A stretch of DNA of 59,576 bases from the NCBI GenBank assembly GCA_946540435.1, contig CAMNII010000010.1, positions 1 to 59,576 of the forward strand. The letters are read 5' to 3'. Below, in pieces: positions 8,952-18,335 of this stretch. Within the stretch, counting starts at the first letter, position 1. Every line of letters starts with the position of its first letter. This DNA comes from an uncultured Prevotella sp. GTDB taxonomy: Bacteria > Bacteroidota > Bacteroidia > Bacteroidales > Bacteroidaceae. Both the position numbers and the translations under genes were made by a program. The notes below the pieces were generated by a model. That model was given only the letters and a program-made list of their open reading frames with translations. It had not been told where the DNA came from and searched no databases.

Positions 8952-9743
8952 TCATTCCCCAATGAGCCGCTGGCCGGTCACGTTGAGGAAGGGCCGGATG
9001 CGGTCGTAGCTGACGACAAACGAGGGCAGCCCGAAGGCATAGGCCGCAATTTCATACTGCTGGTAGACGAAGTGGACACCGTCTTCCTTAAAGAAGGGCG
9101 GCTGCTGGGGCAGCGGAACAAGGTAGATATGGTCGGGGTTCAGGAAGCACTCCTGCAGCTTCTCGTCGCTGTCTACCTCAAAGTATTCTTTCAGGCCGTC
9201 CTTGAGGATGCCTTGGAATTCGTCGGAGTATTGATCCTTCAGGATATCCCAGGTGATACGGCGACCATCCGACTTGCGGAAGGTCTGACCATAGATAAGG
9301 TATGAACCATGGGCTCCGCCACAGTAGATATCCTCTGTCAGGTTGTAGGTGACATAGCGTGGCGTCTCATAGTCTTTGATGAAACGGGCATTGAACTGGA
9401 GCATGCTGGCTCGCTCCTCAAAGGCTTCGTCATCAATGTCGACTTCAAAGTCTTTAAGCATGTTTTTCTTCTGTTCTCCGGCATAGTAGTCCATCATCTT
9501 CGAACCGTCGAGATAGTCACCCTCATAAGTTCCGCCAAGCATCTCGCTCATCCATTCCGCAATGGCCGGTGTCTTGGCAAACTCAGCACTGATGTGGTAC
9601 AGTCCCTTGCCATCATCGATTCTGGCGCCCACGGAGTCGGTCTTCAGGACATCGGCCATGGGCAAAGTGTTGTTACCCCACTGGCAGGCTCCGCATAGCG
9701 TGACGGATGCCAGTGCAATCATGATTTGTTGTAGTGTCTTCAT
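8952..9743 (-). CDS. DUF3298-like lipoprotein
   Basis: A 263-residue lipoprotein: the N-terminus has a lipobox-type signal ending LCGAC. The body resembles the DUF4163/DUF3298 (RsiV-like) architecture: a first part with strands such as NARFIKDYETPRYVTYNLTE and a second with GGAHGSY, where the protein has the conserved GGAH motif of that fold, and an EYFE...LQECFL segment before a C-terminal strand region. RsiV of Bacillus binds lysozyme, but that role is not implied here. Gene is alone on this strand with its own -7 element. Function unknown. Confidence 0.8.
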   Translation of the reverse strand: MKTLQQIMIALASVTLCGACQWGNNTLPMADVLKTDSVGARIDDGKGLYHISAEFAKTPAIAEWMSEMLGGTYEGDYLDGSKMMDYYAGEQKKNMLKDFEVDIDDEAFEERASMLQFNARFIKDYETPRYVTYNLTEDIYCGGAHGSYLIYGQTFRKSDGRRITWDILKDQYSDEFQGILKDGLKEYFEVDSDEKLQECFLNPDHIYLVPLPQQPPFFKEDGVHFVYQQYEIAAYAFGLPSFVVSYDRIRPFLNVTGQRLIGE

Positions 9744-9775
9744 CGTTTATTAACCTATTAAAAAAATGTGGAGTG

Positions 9776-9783
9776 CAAAATTA
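9776..9783 (-). promoter_or_regulatory. -7 element of the DUF3298-like gene
   Basis: Read on the minus strand the sequence is TAATTTTG followed by C, a full -7 match 33 bp upstream of the start codon. No clear TTTG was seen upstream of it. Confidence 0.5.
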
Positions 9784-9811
9784 CACTTTTTTTTCGAATT
9801 GGCTGCCTGAT

Positions 9812-9845
9812 TTTGCGTTTTTTTCATGATTAATTCTTAATTTTG
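9812..9845 (+). promoter_or_regulatory. Promoter of the GH97 gene
   Basis: TTTG (9812-9815) and TAATTTTG (9838-9845) are 22 bp apart, slightly wider than the usual 19-21. The start codon is 48 bp downstream. Confidence 0.5.
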
Positions 9846-9892
9846 CACTATCAGTAAAAAAAAACATCACATCTAACATCAACCCTTCCACA

Positions 9893-11854
9893 ATGAAAAC
9901 GCATCGATTGTCCGGCATCGTTTGTGCCTGCTTGATGGTTCTGTCCATCCAAGCAAAAGAAGTATCGCTGCAGTCGCCAAACGGGCAACTGCGCATCGTT
10001 GTAAATACCGACAATGGGCTCTCCTGGGCCGTCAGTCATGGACAGACAGAGGTGCTCCGACCATCGGCCATCGCCCTCTCCACCACGCTGAAGACACAGA
10101 AGGCCAAGGTTGGTCGCATCACCGAGGTTGACAACACCGTCAGCTCACCTTTCTACCGCAGAGCCCAGACACGCGACCACTACCGACAGCTCATCGTGAA
10201 GATGGGAGCTCTGAGCGTGGAGTTCCGTGCATACGATGAGGGAGCCGCCTATCGTTTCACCGCCGACAGCAAGCAGACATTCTGCATCGACGACGAGATG
10301 GCTGAGTTCAATTTCGCAGGAGACTACAAGGCCTTGCTGCCTTATGAGCGCTACCGCCACGACGACCAGCCGTTCCTCTATAGCTTCGAGTCCTACTACA
10401 CCGAGCACTCCCTCTCCCAGGTGAAGGACGACCCGGCAGCCACACAGCCAGCCATCGTCTGCCTGCCCGAGGGGAAGAAAGCCCTGATCATGGAGAGCGG
10501 CGTAGAGAACTACCCGGGGTTGTGGCTCACCCGTGGCGACAAGGCCAATGCTCTCAAGGCCGTCTTTCCCAAAGCTGTGCTCGATGAGAAAATCGTTGGC
10601 CGCAACCTCATCCCCACCCGCCGCGACGATGCCATTGCCATCAACCTCATGGGGCATGTCGACATGCCTTGGCGCATCGTGGCCGTATCGGCAGCAGACA
10701 AGCAACTGCTCGACTGCAACCTGGCCTGGCTGCTCTCACCCGAATGCCGCATCAGCGACACCTCGTGGATCAAGCCCGGCAAGGTGGCATGGGACTGGTG
10801 GAACAACTGCAACCTGAAGCATGTCGACTTCCGTTCCGGCATGAACACGCCCACCTATAAATACTATATCGACTTCGCTGCAAAATACGGACTGGAGTAC
10901 ATCATCATTGATGAGGGATGGAGCCATACCGAGTCGCTCACCGAGAACCTCAATCCCGACATCAACGTGCCCGAGCTCGTCAGCTACGGACGCGAGCGAG
11001 GCGTCGGCCTCATCCTGTGGTCGACAGGGCGCAACTGTCTGAAGGACATGGAGAAGTCATTCGAATACTACGAGAAGCTTGGTGTGAAAGGCTTCAAAGT
11101 CGACTTCTTCGACCGCGACGATCAGCAGTGCGTCAACGACACATGGAAGATTGCCGAGTGTGCCGCCCGCCATCACCTGCTACTCGACTTCCACGGCTAC
11201 CGTTCGCTGGGCATGAACCGTGCCTATCCAAACGTGCTCAACCAGGAAGGCGTCATGGGTATGGAGAACATGAAATGGGAAGGCCGCACTAAAGACGGTC
11301 CTGTCAACGACGTGCCCCGCTACGACGTCCTTATCCCATACCTGCGCATGCAGGCCGGCCCCATGGACTACACGCCCGGCGCCATGCTCAACGCCACGAA
11401 GAGCAACTACATCGGCAACAATGCCAACCCCATGAGCCAGGGCACGCGTGCCCATCAGGTGGCCATGTACGTCGTCTTCGAGGCACCCCTGCAGATGCTC
11501 TCCGACAGCCCGTCGAAATACTATGACAATGCAGAGACGACCGCATACATCGCACAGGTGCCCACCGTCTTCGACGAGACTGTGGCCCTTGGCGGTGAAC
11601 TCGGCGAGTATGTAGCTCTGGCACGCCGTGCAGGCGACACGTGGTACATCGCCGCCATGAACAACTGGACAGCCCGCGACATCACCCTCGATCTCACGCC
11701 TCTCGGCATCAGCGGCAAGACAGCCTCCATCTTTGCCGACGGCATCAATGCCGACCGCGACGCCACCGACTACAAGCTCACCCGTAAGTCTCTGGACGCC
11801 AGCGTCACCATCCACCTCGCCCCTGGCGGCGGCTGTACAGCGGTAGTGAAGTAG
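9893..11854 (+). CDS. Glycoside hydrolase family 97 enzyme
   Basis: An exported 653-residue enzyme that cleaves alpha-linked glucose or galactose from oligosaccharides, probably in the periplasm. A signal peptide ends near residue 22. A beta-sandwich N-domain is followed by a TIM barrel (KVAWDWWNNCNL, EYIIIDEGWS, KGFKVDFFDRDDQ) and a small C-terminal beta domain. D404 in KVDFFD sits where retaining GH97 members have the nucleophile, and glutamates in NQEGVMGMEN (about 452-459) are candidate acid/base residues; this hints at the retaining, alpha-galactosidase-like branch rather than SusB. That sub-assignment is inference from memory. No SusC/SusD pair adjoins, so it is not in a classic polysaccharide locus. 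Confidence 0.92.
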   Translation: MKTHRLSGIVCACLMVLSIQAKEVSLQSPNGQLRIVVNTDNGLSWAVSHGQTEVLRPSAIALSTTLKTQKAKVGRITEVDNTVSSPFYRRAQTRDHYRQLIVKMGALSVEFRAYDEGAAYRFTADSKQTFCIDDEMAEFNFAGDYKALLPYERYRHDDQPFLYSFESYYTEHSLSQVKDDPAATQPAIVCLPEGKKALIMESGVENYPGLWLTRGDKANALKAVFPKAVLDEKIVGRNLIPTRRDDAIAINLMGHVDMPWRIVAVSAADKQLLDCNLAWLLSPECRISDTSWIKPGKVAWDWWNNCNLKHVDFRSGMNTPTYKYYIDFAAKYGLEYIIIDEGWSHTESLTENLNPDINVPELVSYGRERGVGLILWSTGRNCLKDMEKSFEYYEKLGVKGFKVDFFDRDDQQCVNDTWKIAECAARHHLLLDFHGYRSLGMNRAYPNVLNQEGVMGMENMKWEGRTKDGPVNDVPRYDVLIPYLRMQAGPMDYTPGAMLNATKSNYIGNNANPMSQGTRAHQVAMYVVFEAPLQMLSDSPSKYYDNAETTAYIAQVPTVFDETVALGGELGEYVALARRAGDTWYIAAMNNWTARDITLDLTPLGISGKTASIFADGINADRDATDYKLTRKSLDASVTIHLAPGGGCTAVVK

Positions 11855-11916
11855 CCGGCTCCCTGTCACCAGGACGCATATCACCTTTTTTGCGAGCCCA
11901 AAAAGTCCGCATCATG

Positions 11917-11954
11917 TTTAGCCCAAACCAGCCATTGGTCTGATTTGGGCTAAA
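11917..11954 (+). terminator. Hairpin after the GH97 gene
   Basis: TTTAGCCCAAA (11917-11927) and TTTGGGCTAAA (11944-11954) are perfect inverted copies, with a small CCA/TGG pairing inside the loop. There is no long T-run, so termination is likely but not certain. Confidence 0.6.
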
Positions 11955-12010
11955 TAATTGTAATCATCCTGCAAAAAGAAGTATAAACCTGATTTTTGCT
12001 GCTGAAATCC

Positions 12011-12041
12011 TTTGCTGGCTGACAGGAAAGTGTTAACTTTG
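12011..12041 (+). promoter_or_regulatory. Promoter of murF-alr
   Basis: TTTG (12011-12014), 19 bp, TAACTTTG (12034-12041): a full match to the Bacteroidetes consensus. The start codon is only 23 bp further on, giving a very short leader. Confidence 0.75.
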
Positions 12042-12064
12042 CAATCAAAAAAGAAACTGACGCT

Positions 12065-14554
12065 ATGACATATACAGTAAAAGAGATTGCAGAGATGACA
12101 GGAGCCCGTCTGATGGGCTCCGGAGACAGGAAGGTGAGCTTTCTGCTCACCGACAGCCGTTCGCTGTGTTTTCCTGAAGAGACTTTGTTTTTTGCCCTGC
12201 GCACCCAGCGCAACGACGGCCACCGATATATCAAGGAACTCTATGAGCGCGGCGTGAGGTGCTTCGTTGTGAAAGAGGGGAATATGACGGGAACAGCAGG
12301 GCCTTCCAGCCCTGAAAAGGGTTCAGTCGACTCCTACCCAGAAGAGGCATCGTTCCTCATTGTTCCTGACACACGCAAGGCGTTGCAGCTGCTGGCACGC
12401 CGCCATCGCGAGCGGTTCAGCTATCCCGTTGTCGGCATCACCGGTTCCAACGGAAAGACGGTAGTGAAGGAGTGGCTCAATCAACTCCTTAGCGACAGAA
12501 TCGTCACACGTTCGCCTCGTTCATATAATTCGCAGATTGGCGTACCGCTGTCAGTATGGATGATGAATGGACAGACGGAAACGGCGATTATCGAGGCTGG
12601 TATCAGTGAGCCTGGCGAGATGCAGGCGCTGGCCGACATCATCCGGCCTACCATCGGTGTCATCACCGGTCTGGGACCAGCCCATCAGGAAAACTTCGTG
12701 TCGATGGACGAGAAATGCCGCGAGAAGCTCCTCCTGCTGAAAGATGCCCCTACAATAGTTTTTCCTGCCGACGACGAAACCATCAGCCGCGGCATCGATG
12801 CCGTGGGGTGTCAGGGTGAGCGCATCGGCTGGTCAACTACCGATTCGTCGGCAACCCTATATATCAATAGTGTAAGGCGGGATGGCGAACAGACGCATGT
12901 CGACTACACCTTCAAGGGTCAGGCTGGCTGCTATGCGTTGCCATTCATCGATGAAGCATCGGTGCGCAACTCGTTCACCTGTGCTGCCGTAGCATTGAGT
13001 CTGGGAGTGTCGGCCGAAGCCTTGACACGTGGCATGAAAGTGTTGGCTCCAGTAGGCATGCGCCTGGAGGTGATGGAGGGCCGCCAGGGCTGTACCATCA
13101 TCAACGACAGCTACAACAACGACCTCAACTCGCTCGACATCGCTCTCGACTTCATGACCCGTCGTCCCAACGACCAGTCGCCGACACTCATCCTCAGCGA
13201 CATCGACCAGAGCGGGGAGCTTCCCGAAGACCTCTATGCCAAGGTGTCGGAGTTGGTAGGCAAGCGTGGCATCAAGAAGTTCATCGGCATCGGCAGCGAC
13301 CTGATGCGCTATCGCAGGATGATTGACGTGGAGGAGAAATACTTCTTCCCGTCGACCAAAGACTTCCTGGAAAGCGCAATGACCTTCAGCAACGAGATTA
13401 TCCTGCTCAAGGGTGCCCGCCGCTTCGGTTTCGAGCGCATTGCCGAGATACTCACAGAGAAGGTGCATGAGACGGTACTCGAGGTGAACCTCGGAAGTCT
13501 GGTTGACAACCTGAACTACTACCGCTCGCGCATGCAGCCCTCAACCAAGCTGGTATGTATGATCAAAGCCGATGCCTATGGTGCCGGAGCCGTGGAGATT
13601 GCCAAGACGCTGCAGGAGCACCGTGTGGACTACCTCGCCGTGGCTGTGGCCGACGAGGGCGTGGCACTGCGCAAGGCCGGCATCACCCAGAACATCATGG
13701 TGATGAACCCTGAGATGGCAGCCTTGAAGACGCTCTTCGACAATGAACTCGAACCGGAGGTCTACAGCTTCCGCCTGCTCGAAGCCCTCATCCGTGCTGC
13801 CGAGCGCGAAGGCATCACCAACTATCCCGTACATGTCAAACTCGATACCGGCATGCACCGCCTGGGCTTCGAAGGACAGGACATTCCGCAGCTTATCGAG
13901 CGCCTGCAACGTCAGAACGCCATCATTCCGCGTAGCGTATTCTCACACTTCGTGGGCAGCGACAGCGACAGCTTCGACGACTTCTCTTCCCTGCAGTTCA
14001 GCCGTTTCGACCAGTGGAGCCGACAGCTGCAGGCCGCCTTCCCCCATAAGATTCTCCGGCATATCGACAACTCCGCAGGCATCGAACACTTCCCCAAGCG
14101 GCAACTCGACATGTGTCGCTTGGGACTGGGACTCTACGGCATCAACCCGCGCGACAACAGCGTCATCAACACCGTATCGACACTGAAGACCACCATCCTG
14201 CAGCTGCGCCATGTGAAGGCTGGCGACAGCATCGGCTATTCACGCCGCACAGTGGTGGAGAGAGACAGCGTGATAGGTGCCATCCCCATCGGCTATGCCG
14301 ACGGACTGAACCGACACCTCGGCAACCGCCACGGCTACTGCCTCGTCAACGGACAGCGGGCTGACTATGTCGGGAACATCTGTATGGACGTCGCCATGAT
14401 CGATGTCACGGGCATCGACTGCAAAGAGGGCGACAGCGTTGAAATCTTCGGCGACCGGCTGCCCGTAACGGTGCTCTCCGACATCATCGACACCATCCCC
14501 TACGAACTACTGACGGCCGTCTCCAACCGCGTCAAGCGCATCTACTTCGCCTGA
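12065..14554 (+). CDS. murF-alr: Fused MurF ligase and alanine racemase
   Basis: One 829-residue protein covers two steps of peptidoglycan precursor supply. The N-terminal half is MurF, the ATP-dependent ligase adding D-Ala-D-Ala to UDP-MurNAc-tripeptide, with the P-loop GITGSNGKT near residues 124-131 and the conserved NDSYNNDL. The C-terminal half is a PLP-dependent alanine racemase with its PLP lysine K501 in MIKADAYG and the likely catalytic tyrosine near 725 in DSIGYSRR. The racemase makes the D-Ala that feeds the ligation step. This fusion is typical of Bacteroidetes. No frameshift at the joint (about residue 465). Confidence 0.95.
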   Translation: MTYTVKEIAEMTGARLMGSGDRKVSFLLTDSRSLCFPEETLFFALRTQRNDGHRYIKELYERGVRCFVVKEGNMTGTAGPSSPEKGSVDSYPEEASFLIVPDTRKALQLLARRHRERFSYPVVGITGSNGKTVVKEWLNQLLSDRIVTRSPRSYNSQIGVPLSVWMMNGQTETAIIEAGISEPGEMQALADIIRPTIGVITGLGPAHQENFVSMDEKCREKLLLLKDAPTIVFPADDETISRGIDAVGCQGERIGWSTTDSSATLYINSVRRDGEQTHVDYTFKGQAGCYALPFIDEASVRNSFTCAAVALSLGVSAEALTRGMKVLAPVGMRLEVMEGRQGCTIINDSYNNDLNSLDIALDFMTRRPNDQSPTLILSDIDQSGELPEDLYAKVSELVGKRGIKKFIGIGSDLMRYRRMIDVEEKYFFPSTKDFLESAMTFSNEIILLKGARRFGFERIAEILTEKVHETVLEVNLGSLVDNLNYYRSRMQPSTKLVCMIKADAYGAGAVEIAKTLQEHRVDYLAVAVADEGVALRKAGITQNIMVMNPEMAALKTLFDNELEPEVYSFRLLEALIRAAEREGITNYPVHVKLDTGMHRLGFEGQDIPQLIERLQRQNAIIPRSVFSHFVGSDSDSFDDFSSLQFSRFDQWSRQLQAAFPHKILRHIDNSAGIEHFPKRQLDMCRLGLGLYGINPRDNSVINTVSTLKTTILQLRHVKAGDSIGYSRRTVVERDSVIGAIPIGYADGLNRHLGNRHGYCLVNGQRADYVGNICMDVAMIDVTGIDCKEGDSVEIFGDRLPVTVLSDIIDTIPYELLTAVSNRVKRIYFA

Positions 14555-14588
14555 CGGCGACGGCAACTGTCACCGAGCAGAGAGAAAA

Positions 14589-15965
14589 ATGATTATCGAC
14601 GAGTTCCTCTACCGCATCCGCCAACAGATGGCTTTCGAGCCGACCCGCGAACAGGCGCAGGCCATGATGACCTTTGCCCGTTTCCTGGCCTGCAGGCAGG
14701 ATGCCGTGATGATTATGCGCGGGGCGGCAGGAACAGGAAAGACCACACTCGCCTCGGCCTTCGTCAAGACCATGGTGGCACTGAAACAGAAGGTGGTGCT
14801 CATGGCCCCCACCGGACGTGCGGCGAAGGTGTTCGCCAAAAACAGCGGACAGCAGGCTGCCACCATCCACCGCAGCATCTACCGGCAAGAGGAGATGGAT
14901 GCCGACGGCGGAGCCTTTGGCCTGAACTTCAATAAATACGCCGACACGCTGTTCTTCGTTGACGAGGCCTCGATGATTGCCAACGAGGGCACGGGAGGCC
15001 CCTTCGGCACCGGCCGCCTGCTCGACGACCTGGTAAGGTTTGTCAGTCAGGGACGCAACTGCCGTCTGCTGCTCATCGGCGACCGTGCACAGCTGCCCCC
15101 CGTGGGCGAGGAGGAGTCGCCAGCGCTCTCCACAGCTTTCATGCAGGGTTATGGCCTGCAGGTGTTCGACTGCGACTTGAACGAAGTGATGCGACAGGCC
15201 GAGGAGAGCGGCATCCTTTGGAATGCCACACGGCTACGCCACCTCACCGCCGACCAGGTGCATATCCGCTTCAAGGGCTTTGCCGACATCGTCCGGGTCA
15301 GTGGCGACGAGCTGATAGAGAGTCTGAACACCAGCTTCGCTGATGTAGGCGAAGACGAGACCATCATCGTCACCCGAAGCAACAAACGGGCGAACATCTA
15401 CAACCAGGGCATCCGAGCACAGGTGTTGTGGAGGGAAGAAGAGCTGTGCTCCGGCGACCGCCTGATGGTCGTCAAGAATAGCTACAAGAGCGACGGCACG
15501 TTTATCGCCAACGGCGACCGCTGCATCGTGGAGCGCGTCAGGAACATCCATACTATGCACGGGCTGCGCTTTGCCGACCTGCGGCTGCGTTTTCCCGACC
15601 TCGACGACATGGAATTGCAGACCCTCGCCGTCATCGACACCCTCACGGCTGAAGCACCCGCCCTCACGTCCGAACAGCAGGAACAGCTGTACGCCGGCGT
15701 GCTGGCCGACTACGCCGACATTCCCCAGAAGCGGGAACGGATGAAGCGCCTGCGCGAAGACAAATACTACAGTGCCCTGCAAGTGAAATTCGCCTATGCC
15801 GTCACCTGCCATAAAGCACAGGGCGGACAGTGGGCACACGTGTATATCGACCAGGGATACCTCGCGCCCGACCAGCTCAACGAGGAGTATATCCACTGGC
15901 TGTACACCGCCTTCACACGAGCTACGGAAAAGCTCTTCCTCGTCAACTGGCCCGAAAACCAATAA
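14589..15965 (+). CDS. RecD2-like ATP-dependent DNA helicase
   Basis: A 458-residue SF1B helicase. It has Walker A GAAGTGKTT at about residues 47-55, APTGRAAKVF, the DEAS box, GDRAQLPPVG, then the C-terminal UvrD_C_2 motifs TCHKAQGGQW and YTAFTRATEK. This is the short form lacking the long N-terminal region of RecD2. It should unwind DNA with 5'-3' polarity in repair or recombination; the polarity is a family expectation. It starts 34 bases after murF-alr and may share its transcript. Confidence 0.88.
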   Translation: MIIDEFLYRIRQQMAFEPTREQAQAMMTFARFLACRQDAVMIMRGAAGTGKTTLASAFVKTMVALKQKVVLMAPTGRAAKVFAKNSGQQAATIHRSIYRQEEMDADGGAFGLNFNKYADTLFFVDEASMIANEGTGGPFGTGRLLDDLVRFVSQGRNCRLLLIGDRAQLPPVGEEESPALSTAFMQGYGLQVFDCDLNEVMRQAEESGILWNATRLRHLTADQVHIRFKGFADIVRVSGDELIESLNTSFADVGEDETIIVTRSNKRANIYNQGIRAQVLWREEELCSGDRLMVVKNSYKSDGTFIANGDRCIVERVRNIHTMHGLRFADLRLRFPDLDDMELQTLAVIDTLTAEAPALTSEQQEQLYAGVLADYADIPQKRERMKRLREDKYYSALQVKFAYAVTCHKAQGGQWAHVYIDQGYLAPDQLNEEYIHWLYTAFTRATEKLFLVNWPENQ

Positions 15966-16042
15966 GCAGGCTGGGATATGCCAATTATCCTGCAGGCAAG
16001 CAAAAAAAAGACGAAACGTTTCCGTTATTCATCGGAATTCGC

Positions 16043-16050
16043 TATCTTTG
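16043..16050 (+). promoter_or_regulatory. -7 element upstream of the RbsD-like gene
   Basis: TATCTTTG followed by C, 25 bp before the start codon. A degenerate TTTC lies 20 bp upstream in place of TTTG. Confidence 0.5.
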
Positions 16051-16074
16051 CAATCTGTTAAACATTATAATAAT

Positions 16075-16641
16075 ATGACTGTCAAGAAAACCTTCCTCTT
16101 CTGCATCTGCCTCGTCGGGCTGGCAACATCCTGTTGCAATACCGGCAACACCGATCCGGGCAACGATGCCGACACATCATGGAAAACAACACTGGAACAG
16201 AAGCTGCCACTCCTCGGCCACCGCAACTGGATTGTCGTCACCGACATGGCCTACCCCCTCCAGACCAACCCCGGCATCACCACCCTCTATGCCGAAGAGC
16301 CCTATGCTGACGTCATCAGCACCGTCGACAGCCTCATCGGTCGGGCGCCACATGTCTTCGCACATGTCTATCAGGACCAGGAGCAGACACGGCTCAGCGA
16401 AGCCCTCGCCCCCGGATGGGATGAGTACAAAGAGAGCGTCAGCAAAGTCCTTGGCACCGACGACGTCAAGCTCGTCCCCCATGAAGACCTCATCAAGCGG
16501 CTCGACGAGGTGAGCAACCTATGCCAGGTTGTCATCATCAAGACATCGCTCACCATCCCCTACTCCTCTACATTCTTCGAACTCGACTGCGGATATTGGG
16601 ACGCAGAACGCGAAGGCAAGGTCCGTCAGGCAGCAGAATAA
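16075..16641 (+). CDS. RbsD/FucU-like exported lipoprotein
   Basis: A 188-residue protein with a lipoprotein-type signal (LFCICLVGLATSCC). The mature part, beginning LPLLGHRNWIVVTDMAYP, resembles the RbsD/FucU sugar mutarotase fold, whose members interconvert pyranose and furanose or anomeric forms; here GHRNWIVV and the C-terminal strand region would match. An exported member is unusual, as classic RbsD/FucU proteins are cytosolic. The start at 16075 is chosen because the signal peptide begins there. It lies 19 bases before the next exported gene and is probably co-transcribed. The family assignment is tentative. Confidence 0.65.
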   Translation: MTVKKTFLFCICLVGLATSCCNTGNTDPGNDADTSWKTTLEQKLPLLGHRNWIVVTDMAYPLQTNPGITTLYAEEPYADVISTVDSLIGRAPHVFAHVYQDQEQTRLSEALAPGWDEYKESVSKVLGTDDVKLVPHEDLIKRLDEVSNLCQVVIIKTSLTIPYSSTFFELDCGYWDAEREGKVRQAAE

Positions 16642-16660
16642 CAGTACCTAACCTATAATT

Positions 16661-18304
16661 ATGAGACGACTGATTATACTGATACTAACCATTGCATCGA
16701 TTGCCGGGGCCAACGCTCAGGGCAACGACGTTCCACATATTGTGAACTTCATCAACTTCATCCGCGACATCGAACCCCGCGACCCGGACATCACGCCGCA
16801 AGTGCTCTTCGAGACCACGAAGAACGAGGCCGACGCCATCCATCGTCACGGATTCAAAGGCACATGGCTGCTGCAGTACGACGCCCTCATCGACCCGCGC
16901 TATCAGGACATGATGCGCGAGGAGATGGCTCACGGCTGCGAGGTCGGCAGCTGGTGGGAGATTACCCAGCCACATGTCGAGGCAGCAGGACTGACCTGGC
17001 GCGGACGCTTCCCATGGGACTGGCACGCCGACAAGGGCTTTGCCGTAGGCTATACGCAGCAGGAACGCGAACGCCTCGTCGACGTCTATATGGAGAAGTT
17101 CCGGGAACTCTTCGGACAACTGCCTGCCAGCATCGGCTCGTGGTTCCTCGACGCCCACACCATGGCCTATATGCACGAGAAATACAATATAGAGGGATGC
17201 TGCATCTGCCGCGACCAGGTGGGCACCGACGGCTACACCCTCTGGGGAGGCTACTGGGCCGGCGCCTACTACCCGTCGAGGGTCAACGCCTACATGCCGG
17301 CACAGACACCCGGCGGACAGATCGACCTGCCCGTGTTCCGCATGCTTGGCAGCGACCCCCTCTATCAGTATAACGCCGGCGTGGGAGGAGCCGTGCAGAG
17401 CGTGAGCACCATGGAACCCACCTACGAGAACGCCCAGAAGCCTGAATGGGTGGGATGGTATCTGCGCTGCATGACCGACGACCCCGCACTGGGCTTCACC
17501 TACCTGCAGGCCGGACAGGAGAACTCCTTCACATGGGATGCCTTCAAGAAAGGTTATGAGGTACAGCTTCCCATGATAGCCCAGCTGCAGCAGCAGGGTA
17601 AGCTGAAGGTAGAGACTCTCATCGAGTCGGCACGCGCCTTCCGAAAGAAACACCCCGTCACACCACCCACGGCATGCACCGCCATGAGCGACTACACCGA
17701 CAACAACGGGCGTACCATCTGGTTCAACAGTCGCTACTACCGCACGAACATCCTCTGGGAGGGACAGCACATGAACATCCGCGACATCCACCTCTTCGAC
17801 GAGCGTAAGGAGAGCCCCTATTATAATAAGGTATGCACCTCCAACCAATGCATCTACATGACACTGCCCGTCGTCGACGGATGTCTCTGGAGCACGGCCG
17901 ACAATATGGCTGCCCTGCGCATCTATGCACTCACCGACGACGGCAGGACGGAAGAAGTGCTCGGCGGCGAGCCTGTCATCACGAAGAAAGGGAAAGGTAT
18001 GAACGTCAGCTGGCCCCTCGTCAACCGACCGGGTGAAATCCAGTTGACGATGACCGAGAAGAGACTCACTATTGCCAGCACCGACAAGGCACTGCGCTGG
18101 TGTCTCCAGCTGAACGTACAGCCACAGGCCCGGCTGCCTTTCATTGACATCAGCGGCAACGCCGTCACCGCCCGCAGCGAGGACTTCGACTATCGGGTGA
18201 GCCTGCACCGCGGACATTTCGACGACCTGCGCACAGAGGCAGGGAAGGTCTTTCGCATCGTGCCCGAGAAAGGACGGGTGGACATTGAGATGGGAAACAA
18301 ATAA
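16661..18304 (+). CDS. Exported deacetylase/glycosidase-like protein
   Basis: A 547-residue protein with a signal peptide ending after GANAQ. The N-terminal two thirds has the look of a (beta/alpha) barrel of the polysaccharide-deacetylase/GH38-57 type: HIVNFINFIRDIEPRD, GTWLLQYDAL, GCEVGSWWEITQPH, SIGSWFLDAHTM. The Asp/His residues there could bind a metal. A beta-sandwich-like C-terminus follows. It may correspond to Pfam DUF3863/DUF3864, which I recall as a Bacteroides family, but I cannot confirm this. Paired with the RbsD-like lipoprotein, which suggests a role in handling a sugar outside the cytoplasm. Substrate unknown. Confidence 0.65.
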   Translation: MRRLIILILTIASIAGANAQGNDVPHIVNFINFIRDIEPRDPDITPQVLFETTKNEADAIHRHGFKGTWLLQYDALIDPRYQDMMREEMAHGCEVGSWWEITQPHVEAAGLTWRGRFPWDWHADKGFAVGYTQQERERLVDVYMEKFRELFGQLPASIGSWFLDAHTMAYMHEKYNIEGCCICRDQVGTDGYTLWGGYWAGAYYPSRVNAYMPAQTPGGQIDLPVFRMLGSDPLYQYNAGVGGAVQSVSTMEPTYENAQKPEWVGWYLRCMTDDPALGFTYLQAGQENSFTWDAFKKGYEVQLPMIAQLQQQGKLKVETLIESARAFRKKHPVTPPTACTAMSDYTDNNGRTIWFNSRYYRTNILWEGQHMNIRDIHLFDERKESPYYNKVCTSNQCIYMTLPVVDGCLWSTADNMAALRIYALTDDGRTEEVLGGEPVITKKGKGMNVSWPLVNRPGEIQLTMTEKRLTIASTDKALRWCLQLNVQPQARLPFIDISGNAVTARSEDFDYRVSLHRGHFDDLRTEAGKVFRIVPEKGRVDIEMGNK

Positions 18305-18335
18305 CACAGTAATCATATAAAACAACAAAACCACT

